Source: CAYRLW01 sp964425215 (lineage in GTDB: Bacteria; Spirochaetota; Spirochaetia; Treponematales; Breznakiellaceae). From it: DNA of 42,498 nucleotides. Below the pieces are notes generated by a model that worked only from the letters and a program-made list of their open reading frames with translations, was not told the origin of the DNA and did not search any database. The stretch is taken from contig CAYRLW010000031.1 of assembly GCA_964425215.1 (NCBI GenBank), positions 1 through 42,498 on the forward strand. Direction: 5' to 3'. The position numbers and the translations under genes are program-made. Below are positions 16,351 through 23,705 of the stretch, piece by piece (position 1 is the stretch's first letter; each line of letters opens with the position of its first letter).

Positions 16351-18053
16351 TGGGCTCCTCCAGAAACGCAGGCGCTATGGCACGCGGAATGGCACGCGCT
16401 ATGACAGGCGCTATGGCACGCGGAATGACACGCGCTGTGGCACGCGTTGTGACAGGCCGAATAACAGGCCGAAGCGGTTCCCGAAAGCCCCTCGGGGGAA
16501 AAACAACCGGAAAAGCAGGAGGCGGAGGCCATAAAGGTTCCATAGGTACCGGAGAATTCCTTGGGAAGCCCGAAGGAAGCGTACCGCTGGGGATGATGGA
16601 ACAAATAGGCCGAAGAATACCAATAGGCCCCCAAGGGCACCGATGCGGGAGTCCCAGAGGAGGGAGGAGAGGCGGGGCTGGATTCTTCTTCCTCCAATTT
16701 TTTACGGTAGTACGCCTTGGTCGCCTCTAAATCGCAGTCCCAGATTTTTTCCTGCAGTTTTTTTATGGCTCCCTCAAAAAAATCCGCCATAAGACCCGAT
16801 AATACCCACCCTTGGGTATCAAAACAAGCGAGAAATTCCTTTCCATAATCGTCATCCTCGGGGATTTTTTTTACCTCCAACCGGAGAGGGGCCTCCTGAA
16901 TCAGGGCACAACAGCCCTGTCGTTCCAGGGCCTCCACCATAAGGGCCGCAGAACGGGCCAGGGGAAGCTCTAAAAGGAGAAACACTTCCAGGGGATGCAG
17001 ATCCGGCGCGACCTTGCCCTCCACGGCGTAGGTACCCTGAGAAAGCCGAGGGGGAGTCCAGGAATCCCCCGCCCAGGCTATCCCCTCCGCCAACGCTACC
17101 GCCGCGGGGAACCCCTTAACTTTTCGACGATATAGGTAGAGCCCCAGAACGGCGAGCCCACCGAAAAGGAACAGGGCTAAAAGCGGCCGTTGGCGCCAAT
17201 CAAAATTCCCCGTTGCGGATGGGAGGTCTTGGACTTCCGTAGGAGCGGCAGACTCTGGGGGGGTATCGGCGCTGTGGTTAACCGCCGTAGCGGACGTAGA
17301 CCCGAGACGGGCATCCATGGCCGCGAAAATCGGTGCGAAAGAAGCCTTGGAAAAATAGAATTGAAGTTCCTGGCTTTCCCGGCTTGAGGGATGATTTTGG
17401 TTGAACCGGAGGGTCAAATAACTCTTTCCATCCGATCCTTTTACGGCAAACCAATCGATAGTATTGTTCCTATTTACAAAGGGTTCGGTGGCAAAACCCA
17501 GGTTTGCTAAAAATTCCGAACGGCTGTCTCCCTTAGCGGAAGGATCAATAGGAAGGGGAAAAACGATGTGCACCGTCCTATGATCCAAAGCCTGATCCCA
17601 TTGGGCCGGAGCCCAGTGAAAAAACCACAAATCGGATCGTTCCTTGTTTTTTGTATACCCCACCTTATCCCCGGCGACCAAATCGACCCCGTAACTGAGA
17701 ACCCAAAGGATTTTTCCCGAAGCCCGTTTTCCCCCCGAAAGGAGGATATCCCATTGGGAATCGGCTTTGTTGATCTCCAGGGGAACTCGGGTACCATCGG
17801 CTAGATCGGCCCAACAGCGATCAGGATCCCAAACGAAGGGCGCCTCTTCGCCCTGGAAGTAGAAGCCCCCCATGGTTCCCGACGTAACGTTCCACGCCAA
17901 GGAGTTGCGGACTTCAGCCTTCCCATCGTCGTGAAGGATAACCCAGATTTCCACGGAATCAAGCCGCGCGTTGAGGGCCCAAAGCTGGGGTACGGAGAGT
18001 CCCCCAAGGCCTAACATAACAAGGGCCGCGAAAAGGATAAAACTCCTTTTCAT
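16347..18053 (-). CDS. Membrane protein with C-terminal His-Ser-Ala-Cys repeat tail
   Basis: This is a 568-residue protein. It has a signal peptide (residues 4-26), a beta-rich exported region (27-250) resembling DUF2207-type proteins, a Pro/Ser/Thr linker (255-285), one TM helix (about 290-308) and a cytosolic domain (315-455). A low-complexity Ser/Pro stretch leads to a tail in which cysteines fall at 530, 534, 538, 542, 546, 550, 554, 558 and 562, exactly every fourth residue: ASAC, YSAC, HNAC, six HSAC units, then VSGGAH. C513 and C517 form an earlier pair with the same spacing. The topology puts the tail in the cytosol, where the coupled radical SAM enzyme could act. No function is established. 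Confidence 0.8.
   Translation of the reverse strand: MKRSFILFAALVMLGLGGLSVPQLWALNARLDSVEIWVILHDDGKAEVRNSLAWNVTSGTMGGFYFQGEEAPFVWDPDRCWADLADGTRVPLEINKADSQWDILLSGGKRASGKILWVLSYGVDLVAGDKVGYTKNKERSDLWFFHWAPAQWDQALDHRTVHIVFPLPIDPSAKGDSRSEFLANLGFATEPFVNRNNTIDWFAVKGSDGKSYLTLRFNQNHPSSRESQELQFYFSKASFAPIFAAMDARLGSTSATAVNHSADTPPESAAPTEVQDLPSATGNFDWRQRPLLALFLFGGLAVLGLYLYRRKVKGFPAAVALAEGIAWAGDSWTPPRLSQGTYAVEGKVAPDLHPLEVFLLLELPLARSAALMVEALERQGCCALIQEAPLRLEVKKIPEDDDYGKEFLACFDTQGWVLSGLMADFFEGAIKKLQEKIWDCDLEATKAYYRKKLEEEESSPASPPSSGTPASVPLGAYWYSSAYLFHHPQRYASFGLPKEFSGTYGTFMASASCFSGCFSPEGLSGTASACYSACHNACHSACHSACHSACHSACHSACHSACVSGGAH
16368..16475 (-). repeat. 12-bp tandem repeat encoding the Cys-His tail
   Basis: Nine consecutive 12-bp units encode the (Tyr/His)-(Ser/Asn)-Ala-Cys repeats. 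Codons vary between units: Ala is GCC or GCG, Ser is AGC, TCC or TCG, and Cys is TGC or TGT. This indicates that the four-residue period is kept by selection on the protein and is not merely a fresh DNA slippage product. Some neighbouring units share codons, so local slippage probably also contributes. Confidence 0.85.
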
Positions 18054-18652
18054 TTGTCATTCTCCTGAAACCTTGTTCCAAGCCGATTTTCTATTTGAAC
18101 GATGGCCGACTCCAGGGCTTGGACGGTTTCGGACACCTGGGGAGGTACGGAAGGAGGGATTTTGGCGTCTTCCCCGCTGGAACGATGAAAACGGGAAGAG
18201 GCCGCCTGGGCGTTTTTGATTTGGAGGTAGGATTCTATGGTCTCCACGGAACTGAGAATAGCATCCTCGATAATTGGATCCCTATCCTGTCCTTTTACCG
18301 TGGCGGTCAAATATTCTCCCGCCGCTACCACAAGGGCCTGCAAGGATCGATCCACCTCGGGGTCTGGAAGCCGCAAAAGGGCCAACCTTTTTCTTGCCGC
18401 GGCTATTCCCCCCAGGATACGGGCGTCCCTTTCTTCCCGTTCCCTATCCCTTTCTTGTATAACCGACCGGGCTCCAAGGCCCGTTCTAAAAAGAACAATT
18501 CCGCTACAGAGTACGAGAAGCAAAAAAAGGAGAAAAGCACCAAAGGGGGCAACCACGTTGATCGCCGTCAACAGAAAAGCCACCGCGGCGCTGGCGATGA
18601 GTAACGTTAAGCCCAGGGGAGAACGAAAAAAACGGGAAATTATAGACTTCAT
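18050..18652 (-). CDS. Two-TM protein with cytoplasmic helical domain, first gene of radical SAM cluster
   Basis: This encodes 200 residues from the ATG at 18652. Two hydrophobic helices (about 13-30 and 35-55) are followed by a charged, coiled-coil-prone region (64-95, with RDREREERDARI), then a helical domain containing LPDPEVDRSLQALVVAAGEYL. The C-terminus (175-195) is again coiled-coil-like. No family is recognised. Its stop overlaps the start of the Cys-repeat gene by 4 nt (ATGA, 18050-18053), so it heads a coupled set of four genes. An in-frame start at 18703 would add 17 residues, but without a better ribosome-binding site. Confidence 0.65.
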   Translation of the reverse strand: MKSIISRFFRSPLGLTLLIASAAVAFLLTAINVVAPFGAFLLFLLLVLCSGIVLFRTGLGARSVIQERDREREERDARILGGIAAARKRLALLRLPDPEVDRSLQALVVAAGEYLTATVKGQDRDPIIEDAILSSVETIESYLQIKNAQAASSRFHRSSGEDAKIPPSVPPQVSETVQALESAIVQIENRLGTRFQENDK

Positions 18653-18713
18653 TATTTCTCTAGTGTATCTCCAAACCCAGGGATACTCAAGAAAAAACAA
18701 CAATTTCTCCCGT

Positions 18714-18866
18714 GAGGTGTTTGCAAAAGTCTGTTACTTTTGCAAACACCTCTTGCAGTATTTTTGCAATATAAAAATAAATATTTATATTATAAAGAAT
18801 AGCAAAAATACTGCATATACATCTAAGGTAGCTCTTTCAAAACTCCCTGAGTTTTGAAAGAGCCTC
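18714..18866 (+). mobile_element. Hairpin-ended miniature element, copy B (TSD CCGT)
   Basis: This is a 153-bp element of the same family. The left hairpin (18714-18752) is GAGGTGTTTGCAAAAG paired perfectly with CTTTTGCAAACACCTC. The internal inverted repeat is GCAGTATTTTTGC (18755-18767) with GCAAAAATACTGC (18802-18814). The right hairpin lies at 18831-18863 and the element ends in CCTC. CCGT flanks both sides (18710-18713 and 18867-18870). It sits between the divergent radical SAM cluster and rqcH. Confidence 0.88.
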
Positions 18867-18978
18867 CCGTTTCTTTGAATAACCTAGGAGCTGGGTATAT
18901 CGTAATGTTAAAAGCCTAAGAGATACCCTAGACTATTAAAATCAACCGGTCCGATAGCCTCCTAGGAGTTTTGAAAAA
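18867..18978. other. Intergenic remnant between two hairpin elements
   Basis: About 110 bp separate element B from the solitary hairpin. CCTAGGAG (18883-18890) and CTCCTAGG (18959-18966) form an inverted pair. Inside it GGGTAT and ATACCC can also pair, so this stretch could fold as a leader structure for rqcH. There is no open frame and no known riboswitch motif that I recognise. Confidence 0.35.
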
Positions 18979-18982
18979 ACTT

Positions 18983-19021
18983 GAGGTTCTTTCAAAAGTC
19001 TGTTACTTTTGAAAGAACCTC
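18983..19021. mobile_element. Solitary 39-bp hairpin element, left-end type (TSD ACTT)
   Basis: GAGGTTCTTTCAAAAG and CTTTTGAAAGAACCTC form a perfect hairpin identical in plan to the left end of the 153-bp elements. Here it occurs alone, bracketed by ACTT on both sides (18979-18982 and 19022-19025). It lies 35 nt upstream of the rqcH start codon, so it becomes part of that gene's 5' leader. Confidence 0.8.
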
Positions 19022-19056
19022 ACTTCATTATGCTAAAGGCGAATATGGAGGAACCC

Positions 19057-20529
19057 ATGTCCCTGAATTGGAAAGAAATCGACCTGGTGCTATCGGAGTT
19101 GGACCTTCGGGGTGCCCAAATTCAAAAGGTAATACAGAGCGCCTACGATGTTATAGCGTTTCAGGTTTACAAAGAAGGAAAAGCCCGAACCCTGCTGATC
19201 GTGTTAAGTCCCGGCGTTGTACGGCTTCACGAAACCTTTAAGGGGGTGCCAAAAACCGACAAGCCTCTCCGGTTCGCGGAATTTCTAAAGTCCCGCATCG
19301 TGAACGGCAGAATAGAAGAGGTGGTTCAACTGGGACAGGATAGGATTGTCCGCATGGTAATACGCCGGGGAGAAGAAACGTACCGGCTGTACATTCGGCT
19401 TTGGTCCAACGCGGCCAACCTGGTGGTTACCGACGAGGAAGGAACCGTTTTGGACGCCATGCGGCGTAGTCCCAAACGGGGAGAGATAACGGGGGGACAC
19501 TACGAAGCCGAGCAGAACCTGCGAACTGCGGCCCAGGAAGGACAGCCTAAAGGGGAGCGTAAATTTGAGATCCGGGAATTGGATGGACCAGGGAATTTTA
19601 ACGAACGGATCGATCGATGGTACGCGGAACAGGGTGGGGCCCTCTCGTTAAAGGCCCTACGGGAGCAGGTTCAACGATCCTACGAGGGTAAAATTGGACG
19701 GCTGACCGCGGCGTTGGAAAACCTCCGGGCTAAAAGGGATGAATACGCCGACGCGGAACGGCTTAAGCAGTACGGCGATATCATTATGGCGAACCTGGGA
19801 AATATTCAGGCCGGACAAACCTGGCTGGAGGCGGACAATTTTTACACCGGAGAGCGGGTCCGAATCCGACTGGAAGATCCCAACCGGGGGAAAGCATCGC
19901 TTTCCCGGGAAAAAAGGGGGGCCCATGCTACGGGGGCCCGGTTCGCCGAAGCCTACTACGAACAGTACCATAAGGCAAAAAACGGACTTGCCGAGGTGGA
20001 AGGGGAAATCGCGGCGGGGCAAGCGGAGTTGGCGCGGCTGGAGGATGAACGGCTAGCCCTATTGGCGGAAGAAAATCCCCTGCGGCTCCATAAGGCCTTG
20101 GCAAGGCAAAGGAGGGTGCTTAAACCTTCGGATAAGAAGCGCCCGGGTCTGACGTTCCTCCGGAAGGGATGGCGGATCATCGTTGGCAGGGACGCCACGG
20201 AAAACGACGACCTCCTGCGTCACCACGTCAAGGGTATGGACCTATGGCTCCACGCCCGGGATTTTCCCGGCTCCTACGTGTTCATTAAAGGGCGGTCGGG
20301 AAAATCGGTACCCCTGGATATCCTTATCGATGGGGGGAACCTGGCGCTCTTTTACTCCAAGGGCCGCAACTCCGCCGAAGGGGATCTCTTCTATACCCCC
20401 GTAAAGTTTCTGCGCCGGGCAAAGAATGGGCCCAAGGGGCTGGTTATTCCTACCCAAGAAAAGAATCTGCACATCAAGCTGGACGAACAGCGGCTGAAGG
20501 AATTGGAACTTTGTCGGGACGATTCGTGA
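19057..20529 (+). CDS. rqcH: NFACT-family ribosome quality-control protein
   Basis: This 490-residue protein is related to RqcH/Rqc2, which binds stalled 50S subunits and recruits alanyl-tRNA to add C-terminal alanine tails. The NFACT-N domain occupies the first 200 residues and includes the conserved Asp-Arg pair D95-R96 (LGQDRIV). A coiled-coil region follows (about 210-350), then the NFACT-R domain with WRIIVGRDATENDDLLRHH and DLWLHARDFPGSYVFIK. I chose the ATG at 19057 because GGAGGA lies 4 nt upstream; a TTG at 19009 is inside the mobile hairpin. The protein is somewhat shorter than Bacillus RqcH (about 570). Confidence 0.85.
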   Translation: MSLNWKEIDLVLSELDLRGAQIQKVIQSAYDVIAFQVYKEGKARTLLIVLSPGVVRLHETFKGVPKTDKPLRFAEFLKSRIVNGRIEEVVQLGQDRIVRMVIRRGEETYRLYIRLWSNAANLVVTDEEGTVLDAMRRSPKRGEITGGHYEAEQNLRTAAQEGQPKGERKFEIRELDGPGNFNERIDRWYAEQGGALSLKALREQVQRSYEGKIGRLTAALENLRAKRDEYADAERLKQYGDIIMANLGNIQAGQTWLEADNFYTGERVRIRLEDPNRGKASLSREKRGAHATGARFAEAYYEQYHKAKNGLAEVEGEIAAGQAELARLEDERLALLAEENPLRLHKALARQRRVLKPSDKKRPGLTFLRKGWRIIVGRDATENDDLLRHHVKGMDLWLHARDFPGSYVFIKGRSGKSVPLDILIDGGNLALFYSKGRNSAEGDLFYTPVKFLRRAKNGPKGLVIPTQEKNLHIKLDEQRLKELELCRDDS

Positions 20530-20581
20530 TATAACCAAAAATGAGTCCACTCTAAAATTAGTCACCCCGCGATCAGGTCTC

Positions 20582-22417
20582 CTACAAATTTTGGGGGTGA
20601 TTAAAAATTAAACCGACCAGGCGAAGATCCCCCTCGCTTTCCCCGAGATACCAGGAATCGGGGGATTCGTTAGCAAAAAGACGGGCCATTTGGCCCCGTT
20701 TAGAAAAAAGAGCCGGACCATGGTACAAAAATCGAACCGCGGACCAATGTCCGGCGGTAACGCATTCCACCCGGTAGGCGGAAATACGGAGTCCCCCGAT
20801 CGGCTTATCATCCTCCGCTTCTTCTACCAGCTCTTCCACCCCCGGATTCTCGTCCTCGCAAAGGCCTTTGGAATCCGACTCGCCGCAATCGTCAATTCCG
20901 GAACTGAGCGCCTGAGTTACGATTATTCGGGCCACCGAATCCGCGACTTTGGAAACACGAAGGCGCAGGGAAGGCTCCTGGGAAGCAAAAACCTGGTCTA
21001 AAAAGGTTAATATCCCCCGAAGGCTCCCCTCTTCCAAGGAAAAATCCCGGTACGTTCGCCGGGGACTTCCCCCGTCAGGGTCGATAGACACGGCCACACA
21101 GGTTACATCGTCCCGAAAACCGCCGCTGGAGGCGAAATACATGGCGGTGTTGATAATCCGGCGGATCAACTCCTTGGGTTCCAAGGTTGCGTTGGACCGG
21201 ATTATGGCGGCTAGCCGTTCCTGACCAAACAGTTCCCCCGTTTCGTTGGGAGCCTCGCTGACCCCGTCGGAATAAAACAACAACCTATCCCCCTCGGAAA
21301 GGGGAACCGAATGGGCTGTATACGTGGCCACCTCGTTCAGCCCCATGGGCAAATTGGAACCCTTTATGGACCAGCAAACCCCCTGGGATGCGTCGTAATG
21401 GAGGAACGCCGTGTGGCCGCAATCGACAAAGTCCATGCGAAACTCCCGGGAATCGATACGGGCGTACTGGAGAGTCGCAAAACTATCCAGGTCCATCAAT
21501 TCCCGAACCACCGATTCGTGGACCGCCGAAATCAGCTCTTCCACCTGGGGCAACGATTGGGGGTTCGCAACGATGAGTCGAAGGGCGGACCGAAGGAAAG
21601 CGCTTTTTAACGCCGCCCCCACCAGGGCCGCAGGAACCCCCTTGCCCATCACGTCTCCGATTAAAATATCGATTTGGTGGGGCGAGAAGGGGACAAAGCC
21701 ATAAAAATCCCCATCCACCGCGTTGGAAGCCACGGTAATCGCTTCCAAACTCAGGCCCTTGGAGCTGTCCCCTGGGGGATCGATCAGTAGGGCCCGTTGT
21801 ATCCGAGCGGCGATCTCCACCTCCGCGTCCCGGACATTAGCCAGGGAACGTTCCCGGTCTTCCTGCAGTTTTTTAAGCTCCGTCAGAACCCTTTGCCGTT
21901 TTCTTCCCTGAAACCGAACGACCACCCCGGCGCCGAGGGCGACAAAAAGACCTATCAGTTCCCCATACCGGGGGACCGAACCAGGAAAGGCGCCGGCGGA
22001 ATCCAGGATTCCAAAGGCCGCCGGAAGGGTAGCGGCGAATAGGGAAACCGCCCCGTTCAAGTCCGGATCCGCCAAAAGAGGACAAATGATAAGCAGGGGC
22101 CACAGGGGAGTCGAAGCAGATCCCAGGGTTAGGGCGTCGTAGAAAAAAAGGAGGGACAGAAGGACCCAGGGGATAAGAACCATCCCATCGGTACCCAGGG
22201 ACCTCGGAATGGGAGAAGGGGCCGATGTTCTGTCGTCCCTTGTCGTCCCCTTGCCAAGAACCCCCAAGGCCACAGCGGCAAGGATAAAAGCGGTTAAGAA
22301 AAACAACGTAGCCTCCGGTTTGCCGTAGGAAAGGATCAAACCAAAGGCAACGCGGAAAAAGGACCAGAGGGCCACGAGAACCAGGGTCGGAAATAACACC
22401 TTCCCTTTAGCAGTCAT
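20582..22417 (-). CDS. Membrane-bound SpoIIE-type serine phosphatase
   Basis: This is a 611-residue protein. The first 170 or so residues hold several membrane helices, followed by a coiled-coil linker (RQRVLTELKKLQEDRERSL) and a PP2C/SpoIIE phosphatase domain with VDGDFYGF, DVMGKGVPAALV, LLFYSDGVSEA and FRDDVTCVAV supplying the metal-binding aspartates. Such proteins dephosphorylate anti-anti-sigma factors in partner-switching pathways. The C-terminal 170 residues have the size of an RsbW-type kinase domain but no intact ATP-binding motifs, and include a very acidic insert. The gene overlaps the preceding HAD gene by 11 nt. The signal sensed is unknown. Confidence 0.85.
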   Translation of the reverse strand: MTAKGKVLFPTLVLVALWSFFRVAFGLILSYGKPEATLFFLTAFILAAVALGVLGKGTTRDDRTSAPSPIPRSLGTDGMVLIPWVLLSLLFFYDALTLGSASTPLWPLLIICPLLADPDLNGAVSLFAATLPAAFGILDSAGAFPGSVPRYGELIGLFVALGAGVVVRFQGRKRQRVLTELKKLQEDRERSLANVRDAEVEIAARIQRALLIDPPGDSSKGLSLEAITVASNAVDGDFYGFVPFSPHQIDILIGDVMGKGVPAALVGAALKSAFLRSALRLIVANPQSLPQVEELISAVHESVVRELMDLDSFATLQYARIDSREFRMDFVDCGHTAFLHYDASQGVCWSIKGSNLPMGLNEVATYTAHSVPLSEGDRLLFYSDGVSEAPNETGELFGQERLAAIIRSNATLEPKELIRRIINTAMYFASSGGFRDDVTCVAVSIDPDGGSPRRTYRDFSLEEGSLRGILTFLDQVFASQEPSLRLRVSKVADSVARIIVTQALSSGIDDCGESDSKGLCEDENPGVEELVEEAEDDKPIGGLRISAYRVECVTAGHWSAVRFLYHGPALFSKRGQMARLFANESPDSWYLGESEGDLRLVGLIFNHPQNL

Positions 22418-23291
22418 GGCGGTCCCCTTCCCCTACCCCCGGGCTTCCCCATAGGGTTTCCAAAAACTGGGCCGGACCATCCTGATCGTTAGAAGGAACC
22501 ACCAGGGTCGCCATTTCTTTTACCTCCTCCGTGGCGTTTTCCGGGACCACCGCGATTCCCGAGGCTTCCAGCATGGGAATATCGTTTTCCGCGTCCCCAA
22601 AAGCCATTGTCTGCCCAGGATCGATACCCCGCAGGGCCAGGGCGATCCGCAGGCCGTTACCCTTGGAAACCCCCGGGGCCATCACTTCTAAAAAGGTGGA
22701 GTGGGAACGGGCCCGATACAGACGACCGTTAAACCGGCGGTCCAATTCTATCTGCAGGGAATCCAGCACGGGAGCTTCGGCGATAAACATACCCTTTATA
22801 CAGCCACCGGCGGCTTCTCCACCCTCCGAAAGCAGGGTGGAGAGATCCTGTTCCTCTCCGTACAAGCCGGTTCTTTGGGCGTATCGATCCGCCTCCGGCC
22901 TGTGGTGTTCGTAGATCAACCGGTCATCCCGTAAAAAAACGTGGAAATGGATGTCCCTTTGCCGGGAAATTTCCACGCACCCCAGGGCAATATCCGGAGA
23001 AAGCAGGGTAGCGGCCTTAAGAGTCATGGAAGGGACATCCATAACCGTGGCTCCGTTATAAAAAACCATGGGCCCCGTGGCGCCGATGGACCCGATAAAG
23101 CCCCTGGTCGCCCGGGGACTGCGGCCCGTAACGATAAGAACCTGGATTCCCCGGTCTATGGCTTTCCGAAGGGTGGCGACGGTTCGTTCGGACAGTGTCG
23201 CGTCGGTATGGAGGATGGTCCCGTCCAAATCTAAGGCCAGGGCTTTTATGGTATTACTATCGATGGAGTGATCAAACCAACGGTTGCTCAT
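22407..23291 (-). CDS. Cof-type HAD-superfamily phosphatase
   Basis: This 294-residue member of the Cof/IIB HAD phosphatases dephosphorylates sugar phosphates or other small molecules. The nucleophile motif is LDLDGTIL (residues 20-27), motif II is VTGRSPRATRG, and the C-terminal acidic motif is MAFGDAENDIPML, with KGNGLRIAL supplying the lysine. A cap domain lies between. It is the first gene of a pair, overlapping the phosphatase-kinase gene by 11 nt. The substrate cannot be predicted. Confidence 0.88.
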   Translation of the reverse strand: MSNRWFDHSIDSNTIKALALDLDGTILHTDATLSERTVATLRKAIDRGIQVLIVTGRSPRATRGFIGSIGATGPMVFYNGATVMDVPSMTLKAATLLSPDIALGCVEISRQRDIHFHVFLRDDRLIYEHHRPEADRYAQRTGLYGEEQDLSTLLSEGGEAAGGCIKGMFIAEAPVLDSLQIELDRRFNGRLYRARSHSTFLEVMAPGVSKGNGLRIALALRGIDPGQTMAFGDAENDIPMLEASGIAVVPENATEEVKEMATLVVPSNDQDGPAQFLETLWGSPGVGEGDRHDC

Positions 23292-23363
23292 ACCCTATTG
23301 TATATATAAAAATATAAAAAACTCCAGGGGCTCGGAAAAAATGAACCATAACGGGTATCCGTG

Positions 23364-23392
23364 TAGACCCTTACCATCGTCCGGAGTATACT
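23364..23392 (+). promoter_or_regulatory. Promoter placed directly at the start of the small membrane protein gene
   Basis: TAGACC (23364-23369) and TATACT (23387-23392) are spaced by 17 nt. The ATG begins at 23400, only 7 nt after the -10 box, so the transcript would start at or next to the start codon and the mRNA would be leaderless. No Shine-Dalgarno is present. Confidence 0.5.
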
Positions 23393-23399
23393 GGCCCCT

Positions 23400-23684
23400 A
23401 TGAAAATTTCACGATCCTGGTTATTAGGCATCACCGCTGGTCTTGGGGTATTGATGATTGTATACTCCCTGCTTCGTCAATTCGCGATTCTTAATTTAGG
23501 AGAAAAATTCGAACGCTTTTTCTTTGACACCATTTTTATGGCCGCGATCGCCCTTTTTCTTTGGAACCGAAAAATGGTTACCGATGAACGGAAGGCTACG
23601 GAACAGAAGAAAAAGGATGACGAAGCCTTGAAGGTCGCAAACGAGGAACCGTCCGAAAGGGACCAAGAAGAGAACAGGGAATAA
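23400..23684 (+). CDS. Small two-TM protein of unknown function
   Basis: This 94-residue protein has two hydrophobic helices (about 7-28 and 40-55) followed by a highly charged tail rich in Glu, Lys and Asp that probably lies in the cytosol. No family is recognised. It stands alone between divergent and convergent neighbours. The promoter -10 box ends 7 nt before the ATG, which suggests a leaderless mRNA. Codon use is similar to that of its neighbours, which supports a real gene. Confidence 0.6.
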   Translation: MKISRSWLLGITAGLGVLMIVYSLLRQFAILNLGEKFERFFFDTIFMAAIALFLWNRKMVTDERKATEQKKKDDEALKVANEEPSERDQEENRE

Positions 23685-23705
23685 AGTCAGTACCCCAGGG
23701 AGTTC

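Noticed and set aside
16368..16475. 12-bp repeats as a CRISPR array or intergenic repeat
   Set aside because: Units are too short, contiguous without spacers, in frame and inside a well-formed coding sequence.
20545..20600. TCACCCC/GGGGTGA pair between rqcH and the phosphatase gene as a bidirectional terminator
   Set aside because: The stem is only 7 bp with a long loop and overlaps the phosphatase stop region; support is too weak to annotate.
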